NCBI GenBank assembly: GCA_963667595.2
Contig: CAXXWD010000002.1
Location: 1 to 64,000 of the forward strand
DNA length: 64,000 bases
Origin: JAHJQZ01 sp963667595
Lineage (GTDB): Bacteria > Pseudomonadota > Alphaproteobacteria > Rhizobiales > Devosiaceae
Direction of reading: 5' to 3'
Both the position numbers and the translations under genes were made by a program. Position 1 is the first letter of the stretch. Each line of letters begins with the position of its first letter. A model generated the notes under the pieces. It saw only the letters and a list, made by a program, of their open reading frames with translations, ran no database searches and was not told where the DNA came from. This document shows positions 55,687-64,000 of the stretch, one piece after another.

Positions 55687-57090
55687 TTACCCCAGCTTGT
55701 AGGCCTTCTTGGCCGCCTCATAGGCGAGGTGCCGGGCCAGGACGGCGGCGTCGTCCTCGGTGAGACGGTGTTCAGCCACCAGGCTCGCCAGATAGCGCGA
55801 AACCTCGCGCCGCCATACATCGTGGCGGGCCGGAATGGACAGCAAGGCGCGCGTGTCGTCGTTGAAGCCGGCGAGGTTGTAGAAACCGGCCGATTCGTGA
55901 ACCTGGCTCAGGTAACGGCGGATGCCGTCCGGGCTGTCATGGAACCACCAGGGCGGGCCGATCATCAGCGACGGCCAGTAGCCAGCCATCGGCGCCATCT
56001 CGCGGGCGTAAAGCGTCTCGTCGAGCGTAAAGAGGATGATCTTGAGGTTCGGCTCGTTGCCGTAGCGGTCGAGCAGCGGGGACAGCGCATGAACGAAACC
56101 GCACGGCGCCGGGATGTCGGCGCCCTTGTCGGCCCCGCGTTCGGCGAAAAGCAGCGGATCGGTATTGCGTTTGGCGCCGGCATGGATCTGCATGACCATA
56201 CCGTCCTCGACGGACAGGCCCGCCATCTCGGTCAGCATCTGGGCCCGGAACAGTTCGGCGTCGTTGGCGGAAAAATCGCCTGAGAGAACCTTGTCGAGCA
56301 GAACCTGCGCTTCGGTGGCCGACAGATCGGCCGTCTGGCCCGAGGGCACGCCGTGATCGGTTGCCACCGCGCCATGGTCGCGGAAGAAGGCGCGCCGGGC
56401 CCGGTGGGCGTTGATGAGGCCGGCCCAGGTGGCCGTGTTCTCGCCGGTCAGCGCGCCGAGCTCGGCGATGCGTTCGGCAAAGCCGGGTTTGTCCGGGTCG
56501 GTGACGTCGTCCGGCCGATAGGTGGTGCGAATGCGCCCGATCAGGCCCTTTTGCTTGAGGATCTTGTGCTGGTCGAGGGTGTCGAGAGCGAATTCGGTGG
56601 TCGCCAACACCTCGACATTGGCCTTGTCCAGAATGGCCAGCGGCAAAAGCTCCGGGGTTTTGAGGGCAGCGTCGATCTTGTCGTAGATCTCGTCGGCCGT
56701 GTCCGGACCGAGAGGCGTCGTGATGCCGAACATGAAATCGAGCGAATGATCGATCCAGGTCTTCGACGGCGTGGCGGCGAACAGATAATAATGTTCGGCG
56801 AACAGACGCCAGGCATCGCGGCCGGCAGCGACCGGCTTGGTGTCAGTGCGCGGCACGCCGAGCTGGTCGTAGCTCAGGCCCCGCGACCTGAGCATCCGCA
56901 AGACGTAATGGTCCGGGGTCAGAAACAGCGAGGCCGGGTCGGAAAAGGGCTGGTTCTCGGCCAGCCATTGCGGCACCACATGGCCGTGCGGGCTGATGAT
57001 CGGCAGTTTGGCGACGGACTTATAGAGGGCGCGCGCGATGCCCAGTTCCGGTTCGTTGGCCGGCAAAAGACGGTCAGGGTGAAGGTGCAT
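55687..57090 (-). CDS. uxaC: Glucuronate (uronate) isomerase
   Basis: 467-residue amidohydrolase-like enzyme interconverting glucuronate/fructuronate and galacturonate/tagaturonate. Landmarks are IISPHGHVVPQWLAENQPFS, the TWIDHSLDFMFGI region, VMQIHAGAKRNTDPLLF and WWFHDSPDGIRRYLSQV near the C-terminus. Last gene of the TRAP-uxuA-uxaC operon; its start is 19 bases after uxuA's stop. Confidence 0.96.
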   Translation of the reverse strand: MHLHPDRLLPANEPELGIARALYKSVAKLPIISPHGHVVPQWLAENQPFSDPASLFLTPDHYVLRMLRSRGLSYDQLGVPRTDTKPVAAGRDAWRLFAEHYYLFAATPSKTWIDHSLDFMFGITTPLGPDTADEIYDKIDAALKTPELLPLAILDKANVEVLATTEFALDTLDQHKILKQKGLIGRIRTTYRPDDVTDPDKPGFAERIAELGALTGENTATWAGLINAHRARRAFFRDHGAVATDHGVPSGQTADLSATEAQVLLDKVLSGDFSANDAELFRAQMLTEMAGLSVEDGMVMQIHAGAKRNTDPLLFAERGADKGADIPAPCGFVHALSPLLDRYGNEPNLKIILFTLDETLYAREMAPMAGYWPSLMIGPPWWFHDSPDGIRRYLSQVHESAGFYNLAGFNDDTRALLSIPARHDVWRREVSRYLASLVAEHRLTEDDAAVLARHLAYEAAKKAYKLG

Positions 57091-57109
57091 GGCATGCCCT
57101 CCTCAAGCG

Positions 57110-58348
57110 TTAGTGTTGGTTTGGCTCTTTTTGCGAGCCTAGCCCGAGCGTCTCGTGCTGGAAAGCGCGCATGACACCGCGCAGTTCGGCAAGGCCCTTC
57201 AACCGGCCGATGGTCGGATAGCCCGGCTGGGCTTGGCGCTTGAGATCGTCGAGAATGTCCTGGCCGTGATCGGGACGCATCGGGATCTGATGATCGCGTC
57301 GCCCTTCTTTTTTACGACGGGCTTCTTCGTCGAGAATGGCGGCGATCAGGGCCACCATGTCGGTGTCGCCATCAAGGTGCGCCGCCTCATAAAACGAGCC
57401 CCTTATGGCGCCTGTCTCGCGCTTGACATTCCTTAAATGCACGAAATGCACGCGATCGCCGAGGCGTCGTATCATGCCCGGCAGGTCGTTGTCGGGCCGA
57501 GAGCCGAGCGAACCGGAACAAAGCGCGATGCCGTTGGCATTGAGATCGACCGCCTTGGTCAGCCAAGCATAATCCTTTTCGGTCGACATGACGCGTGGCA
57601 GGCCGAGAAGACCGAAGGGCGGATCATCCGGATGGCAGCACAGGCGTTGCCCGTTCTTTTCGGCGACCGGCGCGACTTCTTCGAGGAAGGCGGTGAAATT
57701 GGATCGAAGTTGCTCGTCGCTGATATGGTCGTATTCGCTGAGGTGTTCGCGCACGCCCTGAAGGTCCAGAACATCGGCCGCACCCGGCAGCCCGCAGGTG
57801 ACATTGGCGATCAGGTCGGCCTTTCTGGCCTCGCTCATCTTAGCGAAGCGTTCTGTGGCGGCGGCAACGATTTCCTCGGGAAAGTCCGCGCGTGCACCGG
57901 CGCGTTCGAGAATGAAAATGTCGAAGGCGGCGAAGTCGGTATAATCGAACCGCATGCAGGTGGCCCCGCCCGGCAACGGATAGCGCAGGTCCGTCCGCGT
58001 CCAGTCGAGCACCGGCATGAAATTGTAGCACACGGTCTCGATCCCCGCTTTGGCGAGATTGTCGAGGCTTGTCTTGTAGGCCTCGATATGGGTCTTCCAG
58101 TCGCCCCGCTGCTTCTTGATGTCCTCGGAAACGGGCAGGCTTTCGACGGCTTCCCATTCGAGCCCCGAGGGGGCGCCGCTGGTCAGCACCCGTATCTCGG
58201 CCTGACGCCGGGCGATTTCGTCCGGCGTCCACACTGCACCGGTCTCGACGTGGTGGAGTGCGGTCACCACACCCTCCACCCCGGCCTGAACCATGTCGTT
58301 TATGCCTGTCAGGTCCTTCGGCCCGAACCAGCGCCATGTCTGTCTCAT
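57110..58348 (-). CDS. uxuA: Mannonate dehydratase
   Basis: 412-residue TIM-barrel enzyme converting D-mannonate to 2-keto-3-deoxygluconate. N-terminal MRQTWRWFGPKDL, VCYNFMPVLDWTRTDLRYPL, the metal-ligand CCHPDDPPFGLLGLPRVMST and FVHLRNVKRE are all typical. The ATG at 58348 with AAGGGA upstream was chosen. The fructuronate reductase that links UxaC to UxuA (uxuB) is not in the window. Confidence 0.97.
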   Translation of the reverse strand: MRQTWRWFGPKDLTGINDMVQAGVEGVVTALHHVETGAVWTPDEIARRQAEIRVLTSGAPSGLEWEAVESLPVSEDIKKQRGDWKTHIEAYKTSLDNLAKAGIETVCYNFMPVLDWTRTDLRYPLPGGATCMRFDYTDFAAFDIFILERAGARADFPEEIVAAATERFAKMSEARKADLIANVTCGLPGAADVLDLQGVREHLSEYDHISDEQLRSNFTAFLEEVAPVAEKNGQRLCCHPDDPPFGLLGLPRVMSTEKDYAWLTKAVDLNANGIALCSGSLGSRPDNDLPGMIRRLGDRVHFVHLRNVKRETGAIRGSFYEAAHLDGDTDMVALIAAILDEEARRKKEGRRDHQIPMRPDHGQDILDDLKRQAQPGYPTIGRLKGLAELRGVMRAFQHETLGLGSQKEPNQH

Positions 58349-58376
58349 GTCATTTCCCTTCTCGCAAGCACCGCCA

Positions 58377-59660
58377 TTAGCTGCCGAAGGCAAGTCGCGG
58401 CAGGAATAAAACCACGTCAGGCAAGAAGAGCAGGGCGACAATCAGGACGAGCACGGTGCCCAGGAAAGGCAGTGCTTCCAGCGTGTAGTCCTCGACCTTG
58501 ACGTTCATGATGGAGCATACGGCGAACATGGCCACGCCGACCGGAGGCGTCATACCGCCCAGGGTGACGATCGACATCATCAGGATGCCGAAATGCACCG
58601 GATCGATGCCGATCTGGGTGATGACCGGAACAAAGATTGGCGTCAAGAGCAGAACCAGCACCGTCGCCTCGACGAAAAAGCCGGAGACGAGCAGGAACAA
58701 AAGGATCGCCAGAACGATCAGATGCGGTTCGGAAAGGCCGGCCAGCATCCAGTGCGAGATGGATTGCGGCACCTGCAGGAAAATGATGGCGAACCCGACC
58801 ATGCCGGACATGAGGATGATCAGCATGATCATGCCGATATCGGAGATCGCATGCCCGAAGGCGTGTGCCAGCTTTTCGAGCGTCATGTCCTTGTGGGCGA
58901 AAAAGCCGACGACGACGGCATAGACCACGGCGAAGGCGCCGACTTCGGAGGGCGTGAAAATACCGCCACGGATGGTGATGACGAGTGCGATGGGGAAAAG
59001 GATCGCCCATTTGGCATTCCAGAAGGACTCGCCCAGCGCCTTGAGCGTCGGCTTTTCGGTATTGGCGACGACATAGCCGCGCTTGCGGGCGATCAACCAG
59101 GAGGTGGTCATCAGCCCGATCATCATCAAAAGACCCGGTATGATACCGGCAAGGAACAACCGGCCGATGGAAACCTCGCCGACATAGCCGTAAAGAATGA
59201 GCCCGATCGAGGGCGGGATCGTCGCGGTGATGAGCGAGCCAACGGCGATGACGGCAGCCGAATAGCCCTTGCCGTAGCCTTTCTGGATCATCGATGGACC
59301 GAGGATGCGCGCTTCCATGGCACTGTCGGCGACCGCCGAACCGGAGACGCCGCCCATCAGGGTGGCGAGGACGATGGCGACCTGGGCCAGACCGCCGGAC
59401 ATCCAGCCGACGGCGACATAGGCGAACTTGAACAGCCGGTCGGTGATGCCGCTTTCGTTCATCAGGTGACCGGCCAGAACGAAGAAGGGCACGGCCAGCA
59501 GCGGAAAGCTCTGGCTCATGGTGGCGATCTTCTGCACGCCGATGGAAACCGGCATGATCGGATCGGTCATGAAGAACAGAAAACCCGACATGCCGATGGC
59601 GAAAGCCACGGGCAGTCCGAGAAGCATCAGGGCAAAAAAGACGAGTGCGAGCAGACCCAT
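58377..59660 (-). CDS. dctM: TRAP transporter large permease DctM
   Basis: 427 residues with about twelve membrane helices. Starts MGLLALVFFALMLLGLPVAF; TRAP-M landmarks include PFFVLAGHLMNESGITDRLF, GGVSGSAVADSAMEARIL and ITATIPPSIGLILYGYVGEV. Sodium-driven translocation subunit working with DctQ and DctP. The ATG at 59660 with GGAGA upstream is right; a much longer frame to 60029 runs through dctQ and is spurious. Two bases separate it from dctQ. Confidence 0.95.
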   Translation of the reverse strand: MGLLALVFFALMLLGLPVAFAIGMSGFLFFMTDPIMPVSIGVQKIATMSQSFPLLAVPFFVLAGHLMNESGITDRLFKFAYVAVGWMSGGLAQVAIVLATLMGGVSGSAVADSAMEARILGPSMIQKGYGKGYSAAVIAVGSLITATIPPSIGLILYGYVGEVSIGRLFLAGIIPGLLMMIGLMTTSWLIARKRGYVVANTEKPTLKALGESFWNAKWAILFPIALVITIRGGIFTPSEVGAFAVVYAVVVGFFAHKDMTLEKLAHAFGHAISDIGMIMLIILMSGMVGFAIIFLQVPQSISHWMLAGLSEPHLIVLAILLFLLVSGFFVEATVLVLLLTPIFVPVITQIGIDPVHFGILMMSIVTLGGMTPPVGVAMFAVCSIMNVKVEDYTLEALPFLGTVLVLIVALLFLPDVVLFLPRLAFGS

Positions 59661-59662
59661 GA

Positions 59663-60181
59663 TCAGTTCTCCCCACTCATCGCTGCGGCTTCCGAATCGC
59701 TGCGCGAATAGATGAGCAGGTCGGATTTGCCGTAATATTTGAAAGCCTTGACCATATTGTAGATGAGCGCGAAGGCGAGCATGACGCAGCCGACGGGGAC
59801 AGCGATGGTCACCCAGAAATAGGAAAGGCCACTGTCGCCGAACTGGCGCTGTATGTTGGAAAACGCCAGCGCGGTCCCTTCCTTGGTCAAAAGGGCAAGA
59901 AAGGCCAGCGTTACGAGGGACAAAACGAACTCGACGGCAAACCGAAGGCCATGTGGAAGATAGCGTATGAGAAGATCGATGCCGATATGGGCCTTTTCCC
60001 TCAAGGCCCGCACGGCGCCGAAGAAACACAGCCAGATGAACAAAAGCTGCGCCACGTCGAGCGACCAGATCACCGGGTGATCCACGGTGCGCATCAACGC
60101 GGAAATGAAGACCAGTATGACAATGGCGGCGAGCAGGATCGCCGCGATCGCGAACTCGATCCTGGATAGAAGACGCAACAT
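59663..60181 (-). CDS. dctQ: TRAP transporter small permease DctQ
   Basis: 172 residues with four membrane helices. VIWSLDVAQLLFIWLCFFGA followed by the ALREKAHIGIDLL motif is the DctQ signature. Small integral subunit binding DctM. A perfect hairpin lies between dctP and this gene. Confidence 0.93.
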   Translation of the reverse strand: MLRLLSRIEFAIAAILLAAIVILVFISALMRTVDHPVIWSLDVAQLLFIWLCFFGAVRALREKAHIGIDLLIRYLPHGLRFAVEFVLSLVTLAFLALLTKEGTALAFSNIQRQFGDSGLSYFWVTIAVPVGCVMLAFALIYNMVKAFKYYGKSDLLIYSRSDSEAAAMSGEN

Positions 60182-60208
60182 GGCGTTTAACTCCGCAGGG
60201 TGTAACAG

Positions 60209-60235
60209 AGGGCGCTCCGCCTGACGGAGCGCCCT
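60209..60235. promoter_or_regulatory. Perfect 11-bp hairpin in the dctP-dctQ gap
   Basis: AGGGCGCTCCG-CCTGA-CGGAGCGCCCT with no T run. Its position suits partial termination or mRNA stabilisation that keeps the binding protein in excess over the permease. Confidence 0.6.
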
Positions 60236-60263
60236 GCTATCGCGTGGGCCGATAGCGGCTTGA

Positions 60264-60311
60264 GTGTTTTCTCAAGGAAAAGTGGACGCCACTTTTCCGG
60301 TTCGAAAACAC
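60264..60311. repeat. Dispersed palindrome family A copy
   Basis: Arms GTGTTTTC...GAAAACAC around GGAAAAGTGGACGCCACTTT and CCGGTTCG. Same outer arms as 11684-11729 although the cores differ. Lies between dctP and dctQ. Confidence 0.8.
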
Positions 60312-60365
60312 AGCGAGACGAGACGCCGGAGCAGTTCGCACGAGACGAACTGAGCGCCAACGGCT

Positions 60366-61349
60366 CTAGTCTGCGGCGGCGATCGCCTGAAGCTGGTCGC
60401 GCAGTTCGCCATAGCCGAGCTTGTCGTAAACACCGGCGGTGGCGGCCCTAAAGATCGCGAGGTCGGGTGTCGAGACCTCCATGCCCTGGGCGATGAAATC
60501 GGCTTCGATCTGGTCGAGCGAGGCCTCGGTGCCGTGCGAGGCAATATCGCCCGCCTTGAGCGCTTCGTCCCTCAAGATGGTCTTGAGATCGTCGGGAAGC
60601 GTGTCGAACCACGGGCCGGAGGTGACGAGGCCGGTGATGAGGCTGATATGACCGGTCTTGGTGATGTATTTGGTCACTTCGTAGAGCTTGGAGCCCCAGG
60701 CCGCCGGATACTGGACTTCCGCGGCGTCGAGCACGTTCTGCTGCAGGGCCGGATAGACTTCGGAATAGGGCATCGGGGTCGGCGTGGCGCCGATGGCGGC
60801 AACGGTTTCGAGCCAGACGGGAGCGCCCGGCGTCCGCATGCGGACGCCCTTGAGGTCTTCCGGAGTGGCGACGGGCTTCTTGGTGAACAGTTCGCGCTCG
60901 CCCTGCCACCAGTTGAAGCTCAGGATCTGCAGCTGCGCTTCGTCATGCAGCATGCCGACCCAGGTTTCGAACATGTCGGAGGTGACGACCCGGCGGATGC
61001 CGTCATAGCCGGAGGCCAGGTAGGGCGCGGTCAGAACGCCGAACTCGTTGACGAACACGGCAAGGCGGCCGCCATCGACGACCACGGCCACCGGCGCACC
61101 GGCGCGGGCCTGTTCGAGAACGTCTTCGTCCGGGCCGAGCTGCGAATTCGGGAACAGCTTGATCTCCATGCGTCCGCCCGAAGCGTCCGCGACGCCGGAT
61201 TGCAGCGTTTCAAGCCCTTTGTAGAGCGGATCGGTAACGGCAAGGGCCGTATTGATGTTAAGAGTGAAATCGGCGGCGAGGGCCGGCATGCCGAAGCTGA
61301 TCGCGATGACGCTGGTGGCAAGAAGTGTGCAGATGGATTGCTTTTTCAT
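60366..61349 (-). CDS. dctP: TRAP transporter substrate-binding protein DctP
   Basis: 327 residues. Signal peptide (SICTLLATSVIAISFGMPAL, cleaved before ADFTL), then a DctP-type solute-binding fold. GVRMRTPGAPVWLETVAAIG holds the conserved Arg that contacts the substrate carboxylate, and TPMPYSEVYPALQQNVLDAA is the family signature. The linkage to uxuA/uxaC points to a hexuronate such as glucuronate or galacturonate as substrate (inference). GGAGGA precedes the ATG. Confidence 0.93.
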   Translation of the reverse strand: MKKQSICTLLATSVIAISFGMPALAADFTLNINTALAVTDPLYKGLETLQSGVADASGGRMEIKLFPNSQLGPDEDVLEQARAGAPVAVVVDGGRLAVFVNEFGVLTAPYLASGYDGIRRVVTSDMFETWVGMLHDEAQLQILSFNWWQGERELFTKKPVATPEDLKGVRMRTPGAPVWLETVAAIGATPTPMPYSEVYPALQQNVLDAAEVQYPAAWGSKLYEVTKYITKTGHISLITGLVTSGPWFDTLPDDLKTILRDEALKAGDIASHGTEASLDQIEADFIAQGMEVSTPDLAIFRAATAGVYDKLGYGELRDQLQAIAAAD

Positions 61350-61400
61350 CGATAATCCTCCCAAGATCGAGGTGAACAGGGCGTTCCCTCGATTGCGCCC

Positions 61401-61429
61401 AAACTAGTATGGTAGTATGTTGGTGTCAA
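61401..61429 (-). promoter_or_regulatory. Promoter of the dctP operon with overlapping operator-like repeat
   Basis: Minus strand TTGACA (61429-61424), a 17-base spacer and TAGTTT (61406-61401). An inverted repeat TGTTG-N4-CAACA (61418-61431) overlaps the -35 box and the regulator's start codon, and a direct repeat TAGTATG-G-TAGTATG fills the spacer. This is well placed for repression by the divergent GntR protein. Confidence 0.6.
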
Positions 61430-61430
61430 C

Positions 61431-62141
61431 ATGAACGAACAAACTCGTCTCGGCGCTCTGGCAGGCAATGCGCAGAGCCCGCGTCAGGCAACGATCAGCA
61501 AGCGCGTGTTCGAGGCGTTGCGTGCGGCGATCGTGCAATTGCAGCTCAGGCCCGGAAACCTTTTGTCTGAAGCCGAGGTGGCCAAGCAACTTGGCGTGTC
61601 GCGCCAGCCGGTCCGCGAAGCCTTTATCAAGCTGGCGGAAATCGGACTGGTCGAGATTCGGCCACAGCGCGGCACTTTCGTGGTGCTGATTTCGCGGCGC
61701 GAAGTCGAGAATGCCCGTTTCATCCGCGAGGCCATCGAGGTGGCGATCGTGCGCAAGGCCTGTGAATTGGCCAATGCCGACCATATCGCCATCATGCGTG
61801 ACATCGTCGCACGCCAGAAGCTCGTCGGCGTCGCTGGCGATCTTGCCGGTTTCCTGCGCCTCGACGAAGAACTGCATCAGTCGCTCGCCCATTCGGTCGA
61901 TTGCGACGAGGCCTGGCGGCTTCTGGAAAACCTCAAGGCGCAGATGGACCGCGTCCGTTATCTGTCACTGCCGCACGAGACGCCGCTCGATGTCCTCATC
62001 GTGCAGCACGAAGCGATCGTGGATGCCATTGCCAGTGGCGATCCGGATCTCGCCGAAAAAAGGATGCGCGTGCACCTTGCGGAGATCCTCAAGTCGCTGC
62101 CCAAGATCGCCGCCGCCCAGTCCGACATGTTCCGGGAGTAA
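61431..62141 (+). CDS. GntR-family transcriptional regulator (FadR/FCD subfamily)
   Basis: 236 residues. N-terminal winged HTH (LLSEAEVAKQLGVSRQPVRE, then EIRPQRGTFVVLIS) and a C-terminal FCD effector domain (FLRLDEELHQSLAHSVDCDE; metal-type His in QHEAIVDAI and VHLAEILK). Divergent from the dctPQM-uxuA-uxaC operon, so most likely its hexuronate-responsive repressor. The ATG at 61431 overlaps the operator-like repeat, which suggests autoregulation. Confidence 0.9.
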   Translation: MNEQTRLGALAGNAQSPRQATISKRVFEALRAAIVQLQLRPGNLLSEAEVAKQLGVSRQPVREAFIKLAEIGLVEIRPQRGTFVVLISRREVENARFIREAIEVAIVRKACELANADHIAIMRDIVARQKLVGVAGDLAGFLRLDEELHQSLAHSVDCDEAWRLLENLKAQMDRVRYLSLPHETPLDVLIVQHEAIVDAIASGDPDLAEKRMRVHLAEILKSLPKIAAAQSDMFRE

Positions 62142-62647
62142 GGTGACCGGAACCGACGGTGCCGGGCTGTGTCGGTAAATACTTATCCAACGACATTCGG
62201 TTGATTGGACTCAAATCGACATGTCCGCCAAAAGGCTCGCGAAAGAGCTTGGCGCTATGTTCGCATCCATGGAAAAAGCAACCGGGGACGCGGTGGACGC
62301 GACCGAAACGGTTGATCCGAACCGGGCGGAAAAGGCGCCCGAAAAGAGCATGGCGTTACGTGCATGCTCACGGAATTCTGGAGTGTGTTGCATAGGTCCG
62401 TTCTGCGCCGCTCCACATCAGGATTCGCTTCCTTGCGCACCTGCCCCATTGAAGCAGGGAAGCGGATGGACCGGCAGTCCCGGTTCTTGACCTTCGAAAC
62501 GCACGCATCACTTTCGCCCCGCTTCGGCGGGGCGTTTTTCGTTTTGGGGAATGAGAGGTACAGGTCAAGGGCGCATCATCAGCCTCGACGTGATCGGCAA
62601 TGACAACGTGGAGCTGGACATTTTGGCGAGAGGTCTGGAATGGCCTC
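62142..62647. other. 506-base region without a confident gene
   Basis: Between gntR and lepA. Short open frames (89 codons from 62221; 42 codons from 62551) have no recognisable features. It ends in a good plus-strand terminator at 62515-62539, so some plus-strand transcript, perhaps the gntR mRNA or a small RNA, stops here. Confidence 0.4.
62515..62539 (+). terminator. Rho-independent terminator
   Basis: Perfect 8-bp stem CGCCCCGC-TTCG-GCGGGGCG followed by TTTTT. About 375 bases beyond gntR. Confidence 0.88.
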
Positions 62648-64000
62648 TTAATTGTCGCCCATCTTCAAAGCCTGGATGAAGGCTTCTTGCGGGATTTCGA
62701 CCTTGCCGAACTGGCGCATTTTCTTCTTGCCCTTTTTCTGGGCTTCCAAAAGCTTGCGCTTGCGGGTGACATCGCCGCCATAGCATTTAGCGGTCACGTC
62801 CTTTCTGAGGGCCGAGATGGTTTCGCGCGCAACGACCCGTCCGCCGATCGCCGCCTGGATCGGAATTTTGAACAGGTGATGCGGGATCAGCTCCTTGAGC
62901 TTTTCGCAAAGGACCCGTCCGCGCGCTTCGGCCGCCGAGCGGTGGACCAGCATCGAGAGCGCATCGACCGGTTCTTCGTTGACCAGGATCGAGAGCTTCA
63001 CCAGATCGCCAGGGCGCCGGTCGATCAGGGTGTAATCGAAACTGGCATAGCCCTTGGAAACCGATTTCAGCCGGTCGTAGAAATCGAACACAACCTCGTT
63101 GAGCGGCAGCTCGTAATCGAGCATGGCGCGCGGGCCGGCATAGGTCAGGTTCGTCTGAACGCCGCGGCGGTCCTGACACAGCTTCAATATCGAGCCTAGA
63201 TACTCGTCCGGCGTCAGGATCGTTGCCTTGATCCACGGCTCGCGGATTTGTCTGATCTTGACCTCGTCTGGCATGTCGGCCGGATTGTGCAGCTCCTTGG
63301 CGGTGCCGTCGGTCTGCTCGATCTCGTAGACCACCGAAGGCGCGGTGGCGATGAGGTCGAGATTGAACTCGCGGCTCAGCCGTTCCTGGATGATTTCGAG
63401 GTGCAACAGGCCGAGGAAACCGCAGCGGAAACCGAAACCGAGCGCGGCCGAGGTTTCCATCTCGAACGAGAAGCTCGAATCGTTGAGCCGCAATTTGCCC
63501 AGCGCCGTCCGCAGGTCTTCGAAATCGGCGGCATCGACCGGAAACAGTCCGCAGAACACCACCGGCTGCGCCGGACGGAAGCCGGGCAGAGGCTTGGCGG
63601 TGGGCCTCTTGTCGTCGGTGATGGTGTCGCCGACATTGGTGTCGGCCACTTCCTTGATGGAGGCGGTCAGAAACCCGATCTCGCCGGGGCCGAGTTCGCC
63701 GGTATCGACGAGCTTGGGCGTGAAAACGCCGACCCGGTCGAGTTCGTGAGTGGTGCCGGTCGCCATCATGCGGATCTTCTGGCCCTTTTTAACCCGTCCA
63801 TCGACGACGCGGATCAAAACGACGACGCCGAGATAGGGATCGTACCAACTGTCGACCAGAAGCGCCTTCAGGGGTGCGTTCTCGTCGCCCTTGGGCGGCG
63901 GCAGGCGATGAACGATCGCTTCGAGCACGGCCTCGACGCCGAGGCCGGTCTTGGCCGAGATTTCGAGCGCATCGGAGGCATCGAGCCCGATCACGTCCTC
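62648..64000 (-). CDS. lepA: Elongation factor 4 (LepA), 5'-truncated by window edge
   Basis: C-terminal ~450 residues of the ribosome back-translocating GTPase LepA/EF4. The frame is open to base 64000, so the start and G domain lie outside. Present are domain II (ALLVDSWYDPYLGVVVLIRV), the domain III-V region (LGFGFRCGFLGLLHLEIIQE, YEIEQTDGT) and the LepA-specific C-terminal domain (RKDVTAKCYGGDVTRKRKLL, KKKMRQFGKVEIPQEAFI). Ends KMGDN with TAA at 62650-62648. Confidence 0.97.
   Translation of the reverse strand, partial: EDVIGLDASDALEISAKTGLGVEAVLEAIVHRLPPPKGDENAPLKALLVDSWYDPYLGVVVLIRVVDGRVKKGQKIRMMATGTTHELDRVGVFTPKLVDTGELGPGEIGFLTASIKEVADTNVGDTITDDKRPTAKPLPGFRPAQPVVFCGLFPVDAADFEDLRTALGKLRLNDSSFSFEMETSAALGFGFRCGFLGLLHLEIIQERLSREFNLDLIATAPSVVYEIEQTDGTAKELHNPADMPDEVKIRQIREPWIKATILTPDEYLGSILKLCQDRRGVQTNLTYAGPRAMLDYELPLNEVVFDFYDRLKSVSKGYASFDYTLIDRRPGDLVKLSILVNEEPVDALSMLVHRSAAEARGRVLCEKLKELIPHHLFKIPIQAAIGGRVVARETISALRKDVTAKCYGGDVTRKRKLLEAQKKGKKKMRQFGKVEIPQEAFIQALKMGDN

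Noticed and set aside
58377..60029. Longer dctM start at 60029
   Set aside because: The extra N-terminus is only an alternative frame of dctQ. The ATG at 59660 has a good ribosome-binding site and begins the first membrane helix.
62221..62490. 89-codon plus-strand frame
   Set aside because: No motif, poor ribosome-binding site and an unusual Cys/Pro-rich end; a chance frame is more likely.

Overview
The window is high-GC chromosomal DNA from an alphaproteobacterium, most likely of the order Hyphomicrobiales (Rhizobiales). This rests on gene content and order: chvI-chvG-hprK-EIIA-HPr-ahcY, divL-tsaE-murU-addB-addA-trxA, trpF-trpB-trpA-accD-folC, lptC-lptA-lptB-rpoN-hpf-ptsN, a TIGR02300 protein beside tRNA-Ala, and an AccD without a zinc ribbon. 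A Devosia-like lineage is possible, but the genus cannot be fixed from this sequence.

Layout. 1-4292: the end of a Tad/Flp pilus cluster (cpaE partial, cpaF, tadB, tadC). 4556-7441: polA. 7449-10903: a small accessory zone with a helix-hairpin-helix protein of unknown function, a repeat array with long direct repeats on both sides of a GIY-YIG nuclease gene, and an IS3-family element (9403-10621, CGC target duplication) that has split a SnoaL-like gene. 11218-13544: an AhpD-like protein, a HAD phosphatase and a SleB-type cell-wall hydrolase. 13761-17661: the ChvG/ChvI two-component system with HprK, EIIA(Man-type) and HPr. 18050-23159: DUF2937, ahcY and divL, the last with tyrosine at the usual phospho-histidine site. 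23156-31878: tsaE, murU, addB and addA (eight frame-breaking indels, all insertions), trxA and a RES-domain protein.

32140-42809 is almost entirely minus strand: folC, accD, trpA, trpB, trpF, a LapA-domain protein, ihfB, sppA, a GNAT protein, rpsA and an archaeal-type (UPF0200-like) P-loop kinase where aroA-cmk would be expected. 42995-50205: TIGR02300, tRNA-Ala(GGC), an RNase D-type exonuclease, lptC-lptA-lptB, rpoN, hpf and ptsN. 50550-54685: an AEC transporter, glpD and glpK. 55009-62141: a CAP-domain lipoprotein and a hexuronate operon (dctP-dctQ-dctM-uxuA-uxaC) divergent from a GntR/FCD regulator. The window ends inside lepA.

How the genes work together. The window holds most of a regulatory nitrogen-type PTS (HprK, EIIA-Man, HPr, EIIA-Ntr; no enzyme I) beside the envelope-stress system ChvG/ChvI and rpoN. 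The TRAP transporter feeds hexuronate to UxaC and UxuA, while GlpD/GlpK handle glycerol. Intergenic DNA carries several dispersed palindromic repeat families, which explain most of the longer non-coding gaps.
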